A stretch of DNA of 64,000 nucleotides from Oceanicaulis sp. HTCC2633 (GCF_000152745.1 NZ_CH672428.1:2757425-2821424); one strand, 5' to 3'. Shown: positions 17,044 through 26,529, numbered from the stretch's first letter. Program-made: numbers and translations. Notes: generated from the letters alone by a model not told the origin.

Positions 17044-18414
17044 ATGACAGACCTGTTTGCTTCACCTTCCGACTTCGCCCGTACTGCGCGCCTTGTGCCA
17101 TTTGCTGATCTCGATGCCGAGCTTGAGCGACTGAGCGATTCGAGTGCGGCGCACGCCCGGGCCAGCGGATTTGAAGGCGCGCCGGGTCAGGTCGTGATGC
17201 TGCCGGGTGAGGCCGGGCTTGATGCGCTGGTCGGCGCCGGGACAGCACAATCCCCGTTCGAGGCGGCCGGCGCGGCTCTGGCCCTGCCCGAAGGCGACTG
17301 GAGTTATGACGGGCTGCCCAAGGGCTGGGACGCCACCCAGACCGCCATTGCGTTCGCCCTCGGCGCTTATCAGTTCACCCGCTACAAGACGCCCAAACGG
17401 GCGCCGGCGCGTCTTGTGGCGCCGCAGGGCTGTGATGTGGCCGAAGCCGAGCGTGTGGCGCGCGGCGTTTACCTCACCCGTGATCTCATCAATACGCCCG
17501 CCGGCGACATGCTGCCCTCCGATCTTGAAGCGGCGGCGCGGGAGCTGGCTGAAGCCCATGGCGCGAGCGTCAGCGTCATCACGGGCGATGAGCTGCTGGA
17601 GCAGAACTATCCCATGATCCACGCCGTGGGGCGGGCGGCGGACGACGCCCCGCGCCTGATCGAGTTTGAATGGGGCGATGAGCGCCATCCGCGTCTGGCG
17701 CTGGTGGGCAAAGGCGTGTGCTTTGATTCAGGCGGTCTCGACATCAAGCCGGCCGACGGCATGCTCCTGATGAAGAAGGATATGGGCGGTTCCGCCACCG
17801 TGCTGGGCCTCGCCTCCATGATCATGGACGCGAAACTGCCCGTGCGTCTGCATGTGCTGATCCCTGCAGTGGAGAACGCCATCTCGGGCAACGCCTTCCG
17901 TCCGGGCGATATCCTCAAGAGCCGCAAGGGACTGACGGTCGAGGTCGGCAATACCGATGCGGAAGGACGGCTCGTACTGGCGGACGCCATCACGAAGGCG
18001 TGTGAATCCGACCCGGAGCTTCTGATCGACATGGCCACGCTGACCGGCGCCGCACGTGTGGCGATGGGCCCGGATGTTGCGCCCTTCTATACGGATGTGG
18101 AGGCGATCGCCGACGGCGTGTTCGAAGCGGGGGGGCGCATTGACGACCCGGTCTGGCGACTGCCGTTGTGGAGCCGATATGACGAGTGGATGGACAGTCC
18201 GATCGCGGATCTCAGCTCGACCGGCAATGGCAAGTTCGCCGGCTCCATCACCGCGGCCCTGTTCCTGCGCCGCTTCGGTTCTGACGCGAAGGAATGGGCG
18301 CATTTTGACATCTTCGGATGGACGCCGTCGGCTCGTCCGGGCCGACCGCAGGGCGGAGAGATGCTGGCGGGGCGCGCGGTGTTCGACTATCTCAAAACAC
18401 GCTTCAAGAGTTAG
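17044..18414 (+). CDS. M17 family leucyl aminopeptidase
   Basis: 456 residues from the ATG at 17044; an in-frame ATG at 17026 would add six residues and neither has a strong ribosome site. The C-terminal catalytic domain shows GKGVCFDSGGLDIKPADGM, MKKDMGGSATV and the family signature NTDAEGRLVLADAI, which supply the two-metal ligands (Lys, Asp, Asp, Asp, Glu) and the catalytic Arg. Removes N-terminal residues from peptides in the cytoplasm. It resembles the PepA-like group common in alphaproteobacteria rather than classical PepA. Followed nine bases later by an NlpC/P60 peptidase. Confidence 0.92.
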   Translation: MTDLFASPSDFARTARLVPFADLDAELERLSDSSAAHARASGFEGAPGQVVMLPGEAGLDALVGAGTAQSPFEAAGAALALPEGDWSYDGLPKGWDATQTAIAFALGAYQFTRYKTPKRAPARLVAPQGCDVAEAERVARGVYLTRDLINTPAGDMLPSDLEAAARELAEAHGASVSVITGDELLEQNYPMIHAVGRAADDAPRLIEFEWGDERHPRLALVGKGVCFDSGGLDIKPADGMLLMKKDMGGSATVLGLASMIMDAKLPVRLHVLIPAVENAISGNAFRPGDILKSRKGLTVEVGNTDAEGRLVLADAITKACESDPELLIDMATLTGAARVAMGPDVAPFYTDVEAIADGVFEAGGRIDDPVWRLPLWSRYDEWMDSPIADLSSTGNGKFAGSITAALFLRRFGSDAKEWAHFDIFGWTPSARPGRPQGGEMLAGRAVFDYLKTRFKS

Positions 18415-18423
18415 GCTCGGGCC

Positions 18424-19206
18424 ATGAGCGAGACGTCCAGACCCTACCAGGTGATCGCCAGCGTCACGGCCCTGCGCAAATCTCCCTCGCGGGAGGGCGC
18501 GCGGGAGACCCAGATGCTGGCGGGCGAAGTCTTCCACGTCCATGACCATGTGGATGGCTGGGCGCAGGGCGTGGCGACGCTCGACGGCTATGAGGGCTGG
18601 GTGAAACTGGATGATCTGGCGGAGCCGGCCCTGATCCCGACCCATACCGTCAAGACGCTGCGCACCTATGTCTACGCCCAGCCTGACATGAAGAGCGAAC
18701 CCCTGGCGCTCATCTCGATGAACGCCAAGATCGTGGGGGCCCGGCGCGAAGGCCGTTTTCTTGAGGCCCAGCGGATGGGCTGGGTCCTCGAGGATCACTT
18801 GCGAGCGGTTGGCGAACCGGTCGAGCCCGACTGGGTCGCCGTGGCTGAACGCTTCGAGCATGCGCCCTATCTGTGGGGCGGCAAGGAAAGCCTGGGGCTG
18901 GATTGCTCGGGTCTGATCCAGAGCGCCATGGAGGCGGCGGGCCGCTTCATCCCGCGCGATTCCGGTCCTCAGGAAGCCTGGGCTAAACAGCACGGCCGCG
19001 CGATTGAAATCACCGAGACCTTCAGCGGACTGCAACGCGGGGATCTGGTCTTCTGGCCGGGCCATGTGGGGGTGATGACCGACCCCGAGACCCTGCTGCA
19101 CGCCAATGGCCATCACATGCTGGCGGTGAAGGAGAATCTGTCCCGCGCCGCCAAGCGGATCGCGTTCAACTATGCGCCGATCAACGGGATTTACCGTCTG
19201 GGCTGA
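18424..19206 (+). CDS. SH3-domain NlpC/P60 cell-wall endopeptidase
   Basis: 260 residues. Two bacterial SH3-like segments make up the N-terminal half (SVTALRKSPSREGARETQML; FHVHDHVDGWAQG; GYEGWVKLDDL). The C-terminal NlpC/P60 domain has the catalytic Cys in LGLDCSGLIQSAM, His in WPGHVGVM and the third polar residue in HANGHH. The layout is that of dipeptidyl-peptidase VI type enzymes, which cut gamma-D-Glu-diaminopimelate links in muropeptides. No signal peptide is visible, which suits cytoplasmic muropeptide recycling next to a cytosolic aminopeptidase; the two genes are close enough to be one operon. Confidence 0.9.
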   Translation: MSETSRPYQVIASVTALRKSPSREGARETQMLAGEVFHVHDHVDGWAQGVATLDGYEGWVKLDDLAEPALIPTHTVKTLRTYVYAQPDMKSEPLALISMNAKIVGARREGRFLEAQRMGWVLEDHLRAVGEPVEPDWVAVAERFEHAPYLWGGKESLGLDCSGLIQSAMEAAGRFIPRDSGPQEAWAKQHGRAIEITETFSGLQRGDLVFWPGHVGVMTDPETLLHANGHHMLAVKENLSRAAKRIAFNYAPINGIYRLG

Positions 19207-19288
19207 CACAATCCGGTTCTCTTGATTAAAGCTTGATCAAACCTGCATCCCCCATTCTTGGCGCTGGCTCTGGCCATGACCGTTGAGG

Positions 19289-20314
19289 ATGGAGGCGCCC
19301 TTGCTGGGCAAGGTGAAACTGGGCGACGAGACCGGCCGGCTGGCCGCCTTGCGCCGATACCAGGTGCTGGATACCGAGGTTGAACGCCCGTTCGAGACGG
19401 TCGTTTCACTGGTCGAGGATATTCTGGAAGTTCCGATTTGCGCCGTCAGCCTCGTGGATGCGGACCGACAATGGTTCAAGGCCAAGCGCGGACTTGCGGT
19501 CTGCGAAACCGAGCGGGATATCGCCTTCTGCAGCTATGCGATCGAGCAGGAAGAGCCGATGGTCGTGCCCGATGCGACCGAGGATCCCCGCTTCAGCGCC
19601 AACCCGCTGGTTACTGGCGATCCGCACTTGCGGGCCTATGTCGGGGTGCCGCTGGTCAGTCCGGACGGATACCAAGTGGGCACGCTGTGCGCGATGGATG
19701 TCCGGCCCCGAGATTTTTCAGATCACGAACTCAAAATTCTTCGCAAGTTCGCAAGGCTTGTCGTGGATGAACTTGAGCTGCGGATCCAGGCGGGCAGCGA
19801 TCAGCTGACAGGCGTCATGGCGCGTCGGCACTGGGTCTCGATGGTGAAGGAAGAGATCCAGCGCGCCGCGCGGAACTCCAATCTGCTCTGTATCGCGTTG
19901 TTTGATATCGACCGGTTCAAGCGGATCAATGACGCCTATGGTCATGCTGTCGGTGATCAGGTCATTCGCAATGTCATCGCGACCTGCAAGCACGAACTGC
20001 GCGCGGGCTCCAAGCTGGGCCGGATTGGCGGCGAGGAATTCGCCATCCTGTTTACCGAGTGTGCGCTGGATCAGGCCGTGGTCGCCGCAGAGCGCTGCCG
20101 CAGGGCCATCGAGCGCCTGACGCTGACTGCGCCGGATGGAGAGGATATCGAGATCACCGCCAGCTTTGGGGTGGCCCCGCTGTTTTCCTACGCCCTGTCG
20201 CCGGATGAACTGATCGAGCTGGCGGACCGGGCGCTCTATCAGGCGAAGTCCGGCGGACGCAATCGCGTCGAGGTCGGTCAGGTGGTGAACACCTTCTATC
20301 CCGGAACGGCCTGA
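19289..20314 (+). CDS. GAF-GGDEF diguanylate cyclase
   Basis: 341 residues from the ATG at 19289; a TTG at 19301 behind a GGAGG is an alternative start. Residues about 25-165 form a GAF domain (ICAVSLVDADRQWFKAKRGL, then AYVGVPLVSPDGYQVGTLCA). The GGDEF domain follows, with DIDRFKRINDAYGHAVGDQV and the active-site GRIGGEEFAILF. A diguanylate cyclase of the GGEEF variety, cytoplasmic, with no membrane segment. The RxxD product-inhibition site is not seen before GGEEF. Convergent with the esterase gene; the two stops abut as TGATCA. Confidence 0.9.
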   Translation: MEAPLLGKVKLGDETGRLAALRRYQVLDTEVERPFETVVSLVEDILEVPICAVSLVDADRQWFKAKRGLAVCETERDIAFCSYAIEQEEPMVVPDATEDPRFSANPLVTGDPHLRAYVGVPLVSPDGYQVGTLCAMDVRPRDFSDHELKILRKFARLVVDELELRIQAGSDQLTGVMARRHWVSMVKEEIQRAARNSNLLCIALFDIDRFKRINDAYGHAVGDQVIRNVIATCKHELRAGSKLGRIGGEEFAILFTECALDQAVVAAERCRRAIERLTLTAPDGEDIEITASFGVAPLFSYALSPDELIELADRALYQAKSGGRNRVEVGQVVNTFYPGTA

Positions 20315-21319
20315 TCAGCTCAGCGCCCTGGCCAGCCAGGGCAGGCTGACATCCATGCGGTAGTCGATGCCGGAATGGGTGTCGGGGAATTCCTCATAGC
20401 GATGGGGGACGTCCAGCGCCTCAAGGCGTCTGTGCAAGCGACGCGCGCCATAGACCAGGTCGTACTGGTCCACATCGCCGCAATCAATGAATAGCGCCTT
20501 CATCCCCTTGAGGCCCTCGAAATGGGTCTCCACCAGCGTTAGCGGATCCCAGGCCAGCCAGTTCGCCCAGAGGTCCTCAAGGCGCTCGCAGGTGTCGAGC
20601 GTCACCGGCAGGCGCACGCCGAAAGGCTGGCCGGGATCCGGGTCATAGGTCGCCGCCATGGCCAGCGACATCAGGGCGTGAATATCATCACCCTTGGGTT
20701 TGTTGCTGGTCTCGATCTGATCAATGAAGGCTTCGACCGAGCCGTGTTTGGCGATGGCGCGCAGCGCAGCGGGAAAGTCGCGCGCATAGCACAGCTCGAA
20801 GGCCATATCGCCCGAATGACACGCCGCCGCGGACCAGAAATCATTATGCTTGAGCGCGTGGACGATCGCGCCATACCCGCCCGAACTCTTGCCGAAGACG
20901 CCGCGCCTGCCCCGGCCGCCGCACTGGAATTGCGCTTCCACGGCCGGCACGAACTCGGTGATCAGGATGTCCTCCCACGGACCCATGGCCGAGGAGTTGA
21001 TGTACTGGTTGCCGCCCAGCCGGGTAAAGCAATCGGGCATGGCCACCACCACCGGCGCCAACACGCCGTCCCCGATCAGCCGGTCCAGCCGTTCGGGCAG
21101 GTTCTCGCCGAAATTCTTCCACGCTGAATGGCTCAGCCCCGAGCCGGTATACCCCGCCAGATCGACCAGTAGCGGAAGGCCCGCCCCGTCATGGCCGTGG
21201 GGCACATAGACATCGATGACCCGCTCGGTCGGATCACCCAGCAGATTGCCCTCCAACAGCTTGGACTGGACCGTGATGCGTGTGACAGTTCCGGCGGGAT
21301 GGGTCGTGCGACGGGTCAT
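20315..21319 (-). CDS. alpha/beta-hydrolase esterase (esterase D/enterochelin-esterase type)
   Basis: 334 residues. The nucleophile elbow is GKSSGGYGAIV (GxSxG) and the probable catalytic His is in DTHSGIDYRMD. The N-terminal VIDVYVPHGHDGAGLPLLVDLAG is typical of the PF00756 putative esterase family, which hydrolyses esters such as S-formylglutathione, trehalose mycolates or enterobactin. There is no signal peptide and the substrate is unknown. It starts 13 bases after recR on the same strand, so it is probably co-transcribed. Confidence 0.85.
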   Translation of the reverse strand: MTRRTTHPAGTVTRITVQSKLLEGNLLGDPTERVIDVYVPHGHDGAGLPLLVDLAGYTGSGLSHSAWKNFGENLPERLDRLIGDGVLAPVVVAMPDCFTRLGGNQYINSSAMGPWEDILITEFVPAVEAQFQCGGRGRRGVFGKSSGGYGAIVHALKHNDFWSAAACHSGDMAFELCYARDFPAALRAIAKHGSVEAFIDQIETSNKPKGDDIHALMSLAMAATYDPDPGQPFGVRLPVTLDTCERLEDLWANWLAWDPLTLVETHFEGLKGMKALFIDCGDVDQYDLVYGARRLHRRLEALDVPHRYEEFPDTHSGIDYRMDVSLPWLARALS

Positions 21320-21332
21320 GAAGGCTCCAGGA

Positions 21333-21929
21333 TCAGGCGGGGCGGCGTGATCTGAACGCCGCAGTCAGCGTGCCGTCATCGAGATAATCGAGCTCCCCGC
21401 CGACGGGCACGCCGCGCGCCAGCGAGGTGATGTCCACGCTCGCTTCGGCCAGTTTGTCGGCGAGGAAGTGGGCCGTGGTCTGACCATCGACCGTGGCGTT
21501 GAGCGCCAGGATGACCTCCTTGACGTCTTCACGGTTCGCCCGCTCGATCAACTTGGCCACATTCAGGTCTTCCGGCCCCACGCCGTCGAGCGCGGACAGC
21601 ACGCCGCCCAGCACATGATAGCGGCCCTTGAAGGCCCCGGCGCGTTCGAGCGCCCACAGATCGCCCACGGTTTCGACCACACAGATCACGCTGTCATCGC
21701 GGCGATGGTCACGGCAGACCGAGCACGGATCCGTCACGTCCAGATTGCCGCATTCGGCGCAGGCGCTGATCTTGTCCGCGGCGTCCGCCATGGCTTCGGC
21801 CAGCGGCTTCATCAACTGATCGCGCTTTTGCAGAAGCGACAGCGAAGCGCGCCTTGCAGAGCGCGGCCCCAGCCCGGGCAGCTTGGACAGGAGCTGGATC
21901 AGACGCTCGATTTCAGGACCGGCAGACAT
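21333..21929 (-). CDS. recR: recombination mediator protein RecR
   Basis: 198 residues from the ATG at 21929, preceded by GAGG; an in-frame GTG at 21953 gives an extra eight residues not found in RecR. Order of domains: helix-hairpin-helix ([14 protein letters not shown]), Cys4 zinc finger ([16 protein letters not shown]) and Toprim domain ([20 protein letters not shown]). RecR acts with RecF/RecO to load RecA on gapped DNA. In many bacteria it is the third gene of dnaX-ybaB-recR; here an opposite-strand gene separates it from ybaB. Confidence 0.96.
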   Translation of the reverse strand: MSAGPEIERLIQLLSKLPGLGPRSARRASLSLLQKRDQLMKPLAEAMADAADKISACAECGNLDVTDPCSVCRDHRRDDSVICVVETVGDLWALERAGAFKGRYHVLGGVLSALDGVGPEDLNVAKLIERANREDVKEVILALNATVDGQTTAHFLADKLAEASVDITSLARGVPVGGELDYLDDGTLTAAFRSRRPA

Positions 21930-22099
21930 GGAAGCCTCGACGCAGGGAATCACGCTGACACCCTAAAGCCATAGGTCCGGAGCGGCTAGCAGACCGCGCG
22001 GATCTATCGTGATCAGGCGCGAGAGGATTCAAGCGTGTCGTCTTGACACGCATCAGGTGAGCTGGGCCTATTTCGGGCACACTCATTGGGGGATGAGGG

Positions 22100-23134
22100 A
22101 TGTCGAAATCACTCCTGGATACGGCGGTAGACGCGGTTCTCGCCATGCGCGAGGTCGGGTTCCTGGATCGAGCGGCGCTGGAAAACGGGCTGAGCGCGGC
22201 TTTGCAAACGGCGGATCACAAGCCGAGCTGGTTTGAAAAACTGCTCAAGGTCTTCGGGCTTCATCGCCCATATGCCCGGAACCTGCCCGAGCAGATCGCG
22301 GAATTCATAAGGACTCCGGACACTCTGACCCGGGCCGAGATCAGAGTCGGGCTTGAAGCCCTTCTCTCGCGTGAGACGGTTCGCCAGACAGTCGGGCGCT
22401 ATCTGCGCCAGGCCGGCTACGCCGAGTACGGGTTCCCCATCCGGGAGCTGAGCGCGCCGGCCTACTCCCGCGTCCTGTCCGGCTTCGCCTATCGCTTCGC
22501 CTATGGGGAAGCGGCCGCCGTTCGGTCTGACGAGATGACCAAGGCGTATGAGTATCGGGGATGTTACAAGATGATGGTGCGCGCCCAGGGCGCGGACTGG
22601 ACTCGCGTCCATCTTCTCTTCGTCTTTGATGTCGGCCACCACAGGATCGAGTGCCTGGAAGTCTTTCCCGTGGGGGATGGACTGACCGCTCGAGCGGGCT
22701 TCCTCGTTCCGGCGCATGACGGAATCACAGCGATCCTGTCAGATCAGTATGATGAATCCATGGCCCGCGAGACCCTGTCCCAGTTCATAGGCGACTGGGA
22801 GGCCTCTGACCGGCGGGTGGATCTTGATGTCGAGGCGCGCCCTTCCAATCAGATGGATATCGTTCAATCCAGGAACCTGGCCCATCTGGAGCTGGTCTTC
22901 ACGGCCGATCGTCTCAAGGGCCGGTATCTGACGGGCGAGGAAGCCGGCCGGGTGGCGGGATACCGCCTGACCCAAGACGAGCTGAAAGCCGACGTCTTCC
23001 AGTCGCTCCGGGAATTCCCCAAGGACAAGGCGTCAGACCGATTGTCAGAGCGCGAATTGCGCATCTTTGACGAGATGGGATTGTTCAGCCTCAAATCGCC
23101 CAAGGGTGAGGCACCGCCTCCGGTCAGCCCCTAG
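22100..23134 (+). CDS. uncharacterised protein inserted between recR and ybaB
   Basis: 344 residues, not recognised. No signal peptide or membrane helix. The N-terminal 100 residues look helical (SLLDTAVDAVLAMREVGFL), and the middle has alternating strands (HLLFVFDVGHHRIECLEVFP, then AGFLVPAHDGITAILSDQY). The C-terminal part is charged and ends with a Pro-rich tail. The codon usage and base composition look like the neighbours, so recent foreign origin is not evident. Its own promoter must lie in the 170 bases after the recR start. It converges on ybaB with overlapping stops (CTAG). Confidence 0.75.
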   Translation: MSKSLLDTAVDAVLAMREVGFLDRAALENGLSAALQTADHKPSWFEKLLKVFGLHRPYARNLPEQIAEFIRTPDTLTRAEIRVGLEALLSRETVRQTVGRYLRQAGYAEYGFPIRELSAPAYSRVLSGFAYRFAYGEAAAVRSDEMTKAYEYRGCYKMMVRAQGADWTRVHLLFVFDVGHHRIECLEVFPVGDGLTARAGFLVPAHDGITAILSDQYDESMARETLSQFIGDWEASDRRVDLDVEARPSNQMDIVQSRNLAHLELVFTADRLKGRYLTGEEAGRVAGYRLTQDELKADVFQSLREFPKDKASDRLSERELRIFDEMGLFSLKSPKGEAPPPVSP

Positions 23135-23475
23135 AACGGCCCCGGCTTGGTCCCGAACGGCAGGTCGATGCCCGGCGGCAGGCCCATGCCCTTGGTGGCC
23201 TCGCTCATGGCCTCGGCCTGAGCCTGGTCGGCCTTGCGCTTGGCGTCGTTATGGGCGGCCTTGATCAGGTCTTCAAGCATGGCCGGATATTCAGGATCGA
23301 TCACGGATTTGTCGATCTCCAGCCCGCGCATCTCGCCCTTGGCGGTGAGCGTGAGTTTCACCAGACCCGCGCCAGCCTCGCCGGTGACTTCCAGCGTTTC
23401 GAGGCGTTGTTGCGCCTCGGTCATCTTGGCCTGCATTTCCTGGGCTTTTTTCATCAGCCCGCCTAGGTCTTTCAT
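23131..23475 (-). CDS. ybaB: YbaB/EbfC nucleoid-associated DNA-binding protein
   Basis: 114 residues beginning MKDLGGLMKKAQEMQAKM, the conserved YbaB/EbfC opening, with the helical dimer region and central GAGLVKLTLTAKGEMRGL strand segment. Small nucleoid-associated protein nearly always found behind dnaX. Its ATG overlaps the dnaX stop by four bases, so translation is coupled. Confidence 0.95.
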   Translation of the reverse strand: MKDLGGLMKKAQEMQAKMTEAQQRLETLEVTGEAGAGLVKLTLTAKGEMRGLEIDKSVIDPEYPAMLEDLIKAAHNDAKRKADQAQAEAMSEATKGMGLPPGIDLPFGTKPGPF

Positions 23476-25235
23476 CGGGAGGTCTCCTGCCGCGCAGTGG
23501 TGTCGTCTTCGTCTTCAGATGTGGGAAGCGGGGCGGCGTCGTCAACGGTGAGGATTTCCGCGCCCGGAAACAGGGTCAGAGCCTTCACCATGGCCGGATC
23601 GCGCCGCACGGCGTCCATGCGTTCTTCGTGCTGACGCTCGCGACGTTCCGCGATCGTCTCCCCGCCCTTGGATTTGGGCTTGGAATCCACCAGCCAGCGC
23701 TCGCCGGTCTGCTCCTGCAGGAAGGCGGCGATGCGCCCGCCCAGATTGCTGGGCGCGTTTTGCGTGGGTTCAAAGACGATGGCGCCAGGCTTGATCGAGA
23801 CCGGGCGGAAGCAGCGCTCGATATCGAGCTTCAGACCGATATCGCGCGCCTCATCGACCAGGGCGATGAGCGCATCAAGATCCTTGGGCCCGTGAAATTC
23901 GGGTTCGGGCGCAACGTAACTCGCTTGCGGTCCGGACGGCGCGCCCCCCGGACCGGTGCTAGGGTTTGCCCCACCGCCTGACGGGGCGGCGACCCCGGCG
24001 AGCAGGCGAGCGGCGTCTTCGGGACTGGGCAGGCTGGCCGCGGCCATCAGCCGGATCACCGCCATTTCCGCCGCCGAGACCGGATCGGGCGCGTTGCGCA
24101 CGTCTTCAAGCCCGGTGAGGGCGGTCTTCCACAACCGACCGAGCGAGGCGAGCGAATGGGCCTCGGCCAGCTTCGCCAGCCGCTCCACGGTCTCCTGCGC
24201 CTCGCCGAGATCGGCGGACGGGCCCGCCGCCTTGATGCGGCTGACCGCGTGCAGATGATCGAGAAGATCACGCATCAGTACTTGCGGGTCCGCGCCGGTA
24301 TCATACTGGTGGCGCAGCTCGTCGAGCGCATCCTTGGCGCGGTTTTCGAGCGCGGCTTCGAGAAGGTCGAGCACGCGGGAGCGGTCCGCAAGACCCAGCA
24401 TGTCGCGGATCTGGTCGGCGGTGACGCTCTGGCCGGCATCGGCCTGAACGATCGCCTGATCCAGAAGCGACAGCGCATCGCGCACCGAGCCTTCGGCGGC
24501 GCGGGCGATTGCGGCGAGGCCGTCGCATTCGACGCTGGCGTTCTCCTTCTCGCAGATGCGCGCCAGATGATCGGTGAGCACGTCGCGATCCACACGCTTG
24601 AGGTCAAAGCGCTGGCAACGCGACAGCACGGTGACGGGCACCTTGCGGATTTCGGTGGTGGCGAAGATGAACTTCACATGCTCGGGCGGTTCCTCGAGCG
24701 TTTTCAGAAGCGCGTTGAAGGCCGAGGTCGACAGCATGTGCACTTCGTCGATGATGTAGACCTTGTAGCGTGCGCTGACCGGCGCATAGCGCACCCCGTC
24801 GAGAATCTCGCGGATGTCGGAAATGCCGGTGCGGCTCGCGGCGTCCATCTCCATCACATCCACATGGGCCGAGCGCGCAATGGCGTCGCAATGCCGGCCC
24901 GGCGGGGTGAGCCTGATGGAGGGCTGGTGGACCTCGTCGGTCTCGTAATTGAGCGCGCGGGCGATCAGGCGCGCGGTGGTGGTTTTGCCCACCCCGCGCA
25001 CGCCGGTCATCATGTAGGCATGGGCGATCCGGCCCGAGGCGAACGCATTGGTCAGCGTGCGCACCATCGGCTCCTGGCCGATCAGGTCGTCAAAGGTTTG
25101 CGGGCGGTATTTGCGCGCCAGCACCTGATACCCCGAATCCCTGGGCGCTTCAGGCTCGAGACCGGGCAGAGCCGGGCCGTCATAGGCCTCATGGGCGTCA
25201 GACTCAGGCGCGTCGGAGTGGGGATCATCCATCAC
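23472..25235 (-). CDS. dnaX: DNA polymerase III subunits gamma/tau
   Basis: 587 residues. The AAA+ clamp-loader ATPase shows Walker A GVRGVGKTTTARLI, Walker B/DEVH (KVYIIDEVHMLS) and the SRC motif LSRCQRFDLKRVD. The full-length (tau) form includes domains IV-V after a Pro/Gly-rich linker near residue 420. The zinc-binding cysteines of the E. coli protein are largely absent: only one Cys remains before HVDVMEMDAASRTGI, which I recall as normal for several alphaproteobacteria. No programmed frameshift slippery site was identified. First gene of the dnaX-ybaB operon, with the SRP RNA gene directly upstream. Confidence 0.96.
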   Translation of the reverse strand: MMDDPHSDAPESDAHEAYDGPALPGLEPEAPRDSGYQVLARKYRPQTFDDLIGQEPMVRTLTNAFASGRIAHAYMMTGVRGVGKTTTARLIARALNYETDEVHQPSIRLTPPGRHCDAIARSAHVDVMEMDAASRTGISDIREILDGVRYAPVSARYKVYIIDEVHMLSTSAFNALLKTLEEPPEHVKFIFATTEIRKVPVTVLSRCQRFDLKRVDRDVLTDHLARICEKENASVECDGLAAIARAAEGSVRDALSLLDQAIVQADAGQSVTADQIRDMLGLADRSRVLDLLEAALENRAKDALDELRHQYDTGADPQVLMRDLLDHLHAVSRIKAAGPSADLGEAQETVERLAKLAEAHSLASLGRLWKTALTGLEDVRNAPDPVSAAEMAVIRLMAAASLPSPEDAARLLAGVAAPSGGGANPSTGPGGAPSGPQASYVAPEPEFHGPKDLDALIALVDEARDIGLKLDIERCFRPVSIKPGAIVFEPTQNAPSNLGGRIAAFLQEQTGERWLVDSKPKSKGGETIAERRERQHEERMDAVRRDPAMVKALTLFPGAEILTVDDAAPLPTSEDEDDTTARQETSR

Positions 25236-25320
25236 AGGAGCGTGTCCTTCGCGCGGGGCCGCGCGCCCTTGATCGGGGTGCTGCGGGAGATGAACTGACG
25301 CGGAAGACGGCGGAAGACCG

Positions 25321-25400
25321 GACGGCGACCCGAACCGAAACTCGTTACGGCTGCTTCCTTCCGGACCTGACCGGGTTGGCGAGGGGCTCGTCCGCCGCCG
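25321..25400 (-). ncRNA. ffs: bacterial signal recognition particle RNA (4.5S-type, small form)
   Basis: The minus strand carries GGTCAGGTCCGGAAGGAAGC followed by AGCC, the universally conserved Ffh-binding apical loop of SRP RNA. The outer stem is visible: GGCGGCG near 25393-25399 pairs with CGCCGTC near 25321-25327, and CGAGCC pairs with GGTTCG further in. Ends are estimated from the stem and may be off by several bases. The position directly upstream of dnaX on the same strand is common in alphaproteobacteria. Confidence 0.9.
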
Positions 25401-25637
25401 GCCTTCCTTCGGCTAATATCGCGATTGAGGGGCTGAAACGCAAGGCGGGCCCGCAGGTGTCCACAGTTCTGTGAACCGGGGCGGTGGAGCGCCATTGAGC
25501 GCCCTCCCTCTGACAGGGTGAGCCCGATCAGGATTCAAGGGAAGCGAATTAACCAACTGAATTTATTGAAGCGGGTCCGCTTTCGCTTGCCAATTCGCTG
25601 GAGCGGTGTTCCACTTTTCCCAGAAACGGGGAAAGAG

Positions 25638-26363
25638 ATGGCCGAGACGCTCCTTAGCTTTCTGGAGCAGAGCGCTGACTCAGACAGCAATGAAGCCTTG
25701 TGTCATGCGTTCAAGGCCTTCGTTGAGACGTTTGGCGTTGAAGCCTTCGGCTATCAGGTGCTGCCCAGCCCGTTTGATGCAGCCGACACCTCCTTTGACT
25801 TCGAATACAATACTTTCCCCGAAGCCATGCAGGATGTCTATTTCGAGGAGCGTTTGTATGACCACGATCCGGTGACCAGTAGGGCCGCCACGGCCTTGCA
25901 GCCGCAATTCTGGTTCGATGTGGAACAGACCACGCCGGGAACCCGGTTCAGCCAGCGCCTGTTTGAACTGCTTCGCCAGTCCGGGTTCGTGGACGGTTTC
26001 ACCATTCCGGTGTTCGGCCCGTACGGCCTTGCAGCTTTTGTCGCGTGCGGGCGGTTCTCCGGGGCGTTCAACCTCACAGCCATCCAGCTGCGGATGCTGC
26101 AGCTGGGGTGCCAGGAGCTTTATAGCCGGACGATCATGCTGCGTGATTACGATGCTCCGGCGCCGCCGCACCTCTCCGAACGCGAGGTTGAGATCCTGCA
26201 ATGGCTCGCCCGTGGCAAAAGTAACGCAGTCATCGCTGCGATACTGGGTGTTTCGCCTCACACTGTGGATACGATCATGCGGCGCGCCTTTGTGAAGCTG
26301 AATGCCTCCAACCGGATCGCGGCCGTGCTGAAAGCGCTAAGGGTCGGATTGATAACGTTTTAG
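25638..26363 (+). CDS. LuxR-family regulator with autoinducer-binding-type domain (LuxR solo)
   Basis: 241 residues from the ATG at 25638, which has GGGGAAAGAG upstream; a longer frame from 25518 would add 40 unusual residues. The N-terminal domain resembles the acyl-homoserine-lactone-binding fold: YFEERLYDHDPVTSRA holds the conserved Tyr...Asp-Pro, PQFWFDVE a conserved Trp, and GFVDGFTIPVFGP the central glycine region. The C-terminal LuxR helix-turn-helix reads LSEREVEILQWLARGKSNAV then ILGVSPHTVDTIMRRAF. No luxI-like synthase gene is in this window, so it may listen to a signal made elsewhere. Targets unknown. Confidence 0.88.
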   Translation: MAETLLSFLEQSADSDSNEALCHAFKAFVETFGVEAFGYQVLPSPFDAADTSFDFEYNTFPEAMQDVYFEERLYDHDPVTSRAATALQPQFWFDVEQTTPGTRFSQRLFELLRQSGFVDGFTIPVFGPYGLAAFVACGRFSGAFNLTAIQLRMLQLGCQELYSRTIMLRDYDAPAPPHLSEREVEILQWLARGKSNAVIAAILGVSPHTVDTIMRRAFVKLNASNRIAAVLKALRVGLITF

Positions 26364-26529
26364 TTGCAGCGTTTCAGAGGCGTTCTCGTCAGCAAGGCGA
26401 CAATAAGGAAAAATAAGGCAGCCTTGCCCTTGTTTGTCCCTGAATTACGCGACGTGACCCCTATTCAATTTTAACTATACCCCGCGCTTCGGTGTTTGAA
26501 CGCCGTTCAACCCCAGACGGAGTGTGTGT

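Noticed and set aside
19222-19240. Imperfect palindrome TTGAT...ATCAA before the GAF-GGDEF gene
   Set aside because: Arms do not share a centre with the internal AAGCTT; too weak to call an operator.
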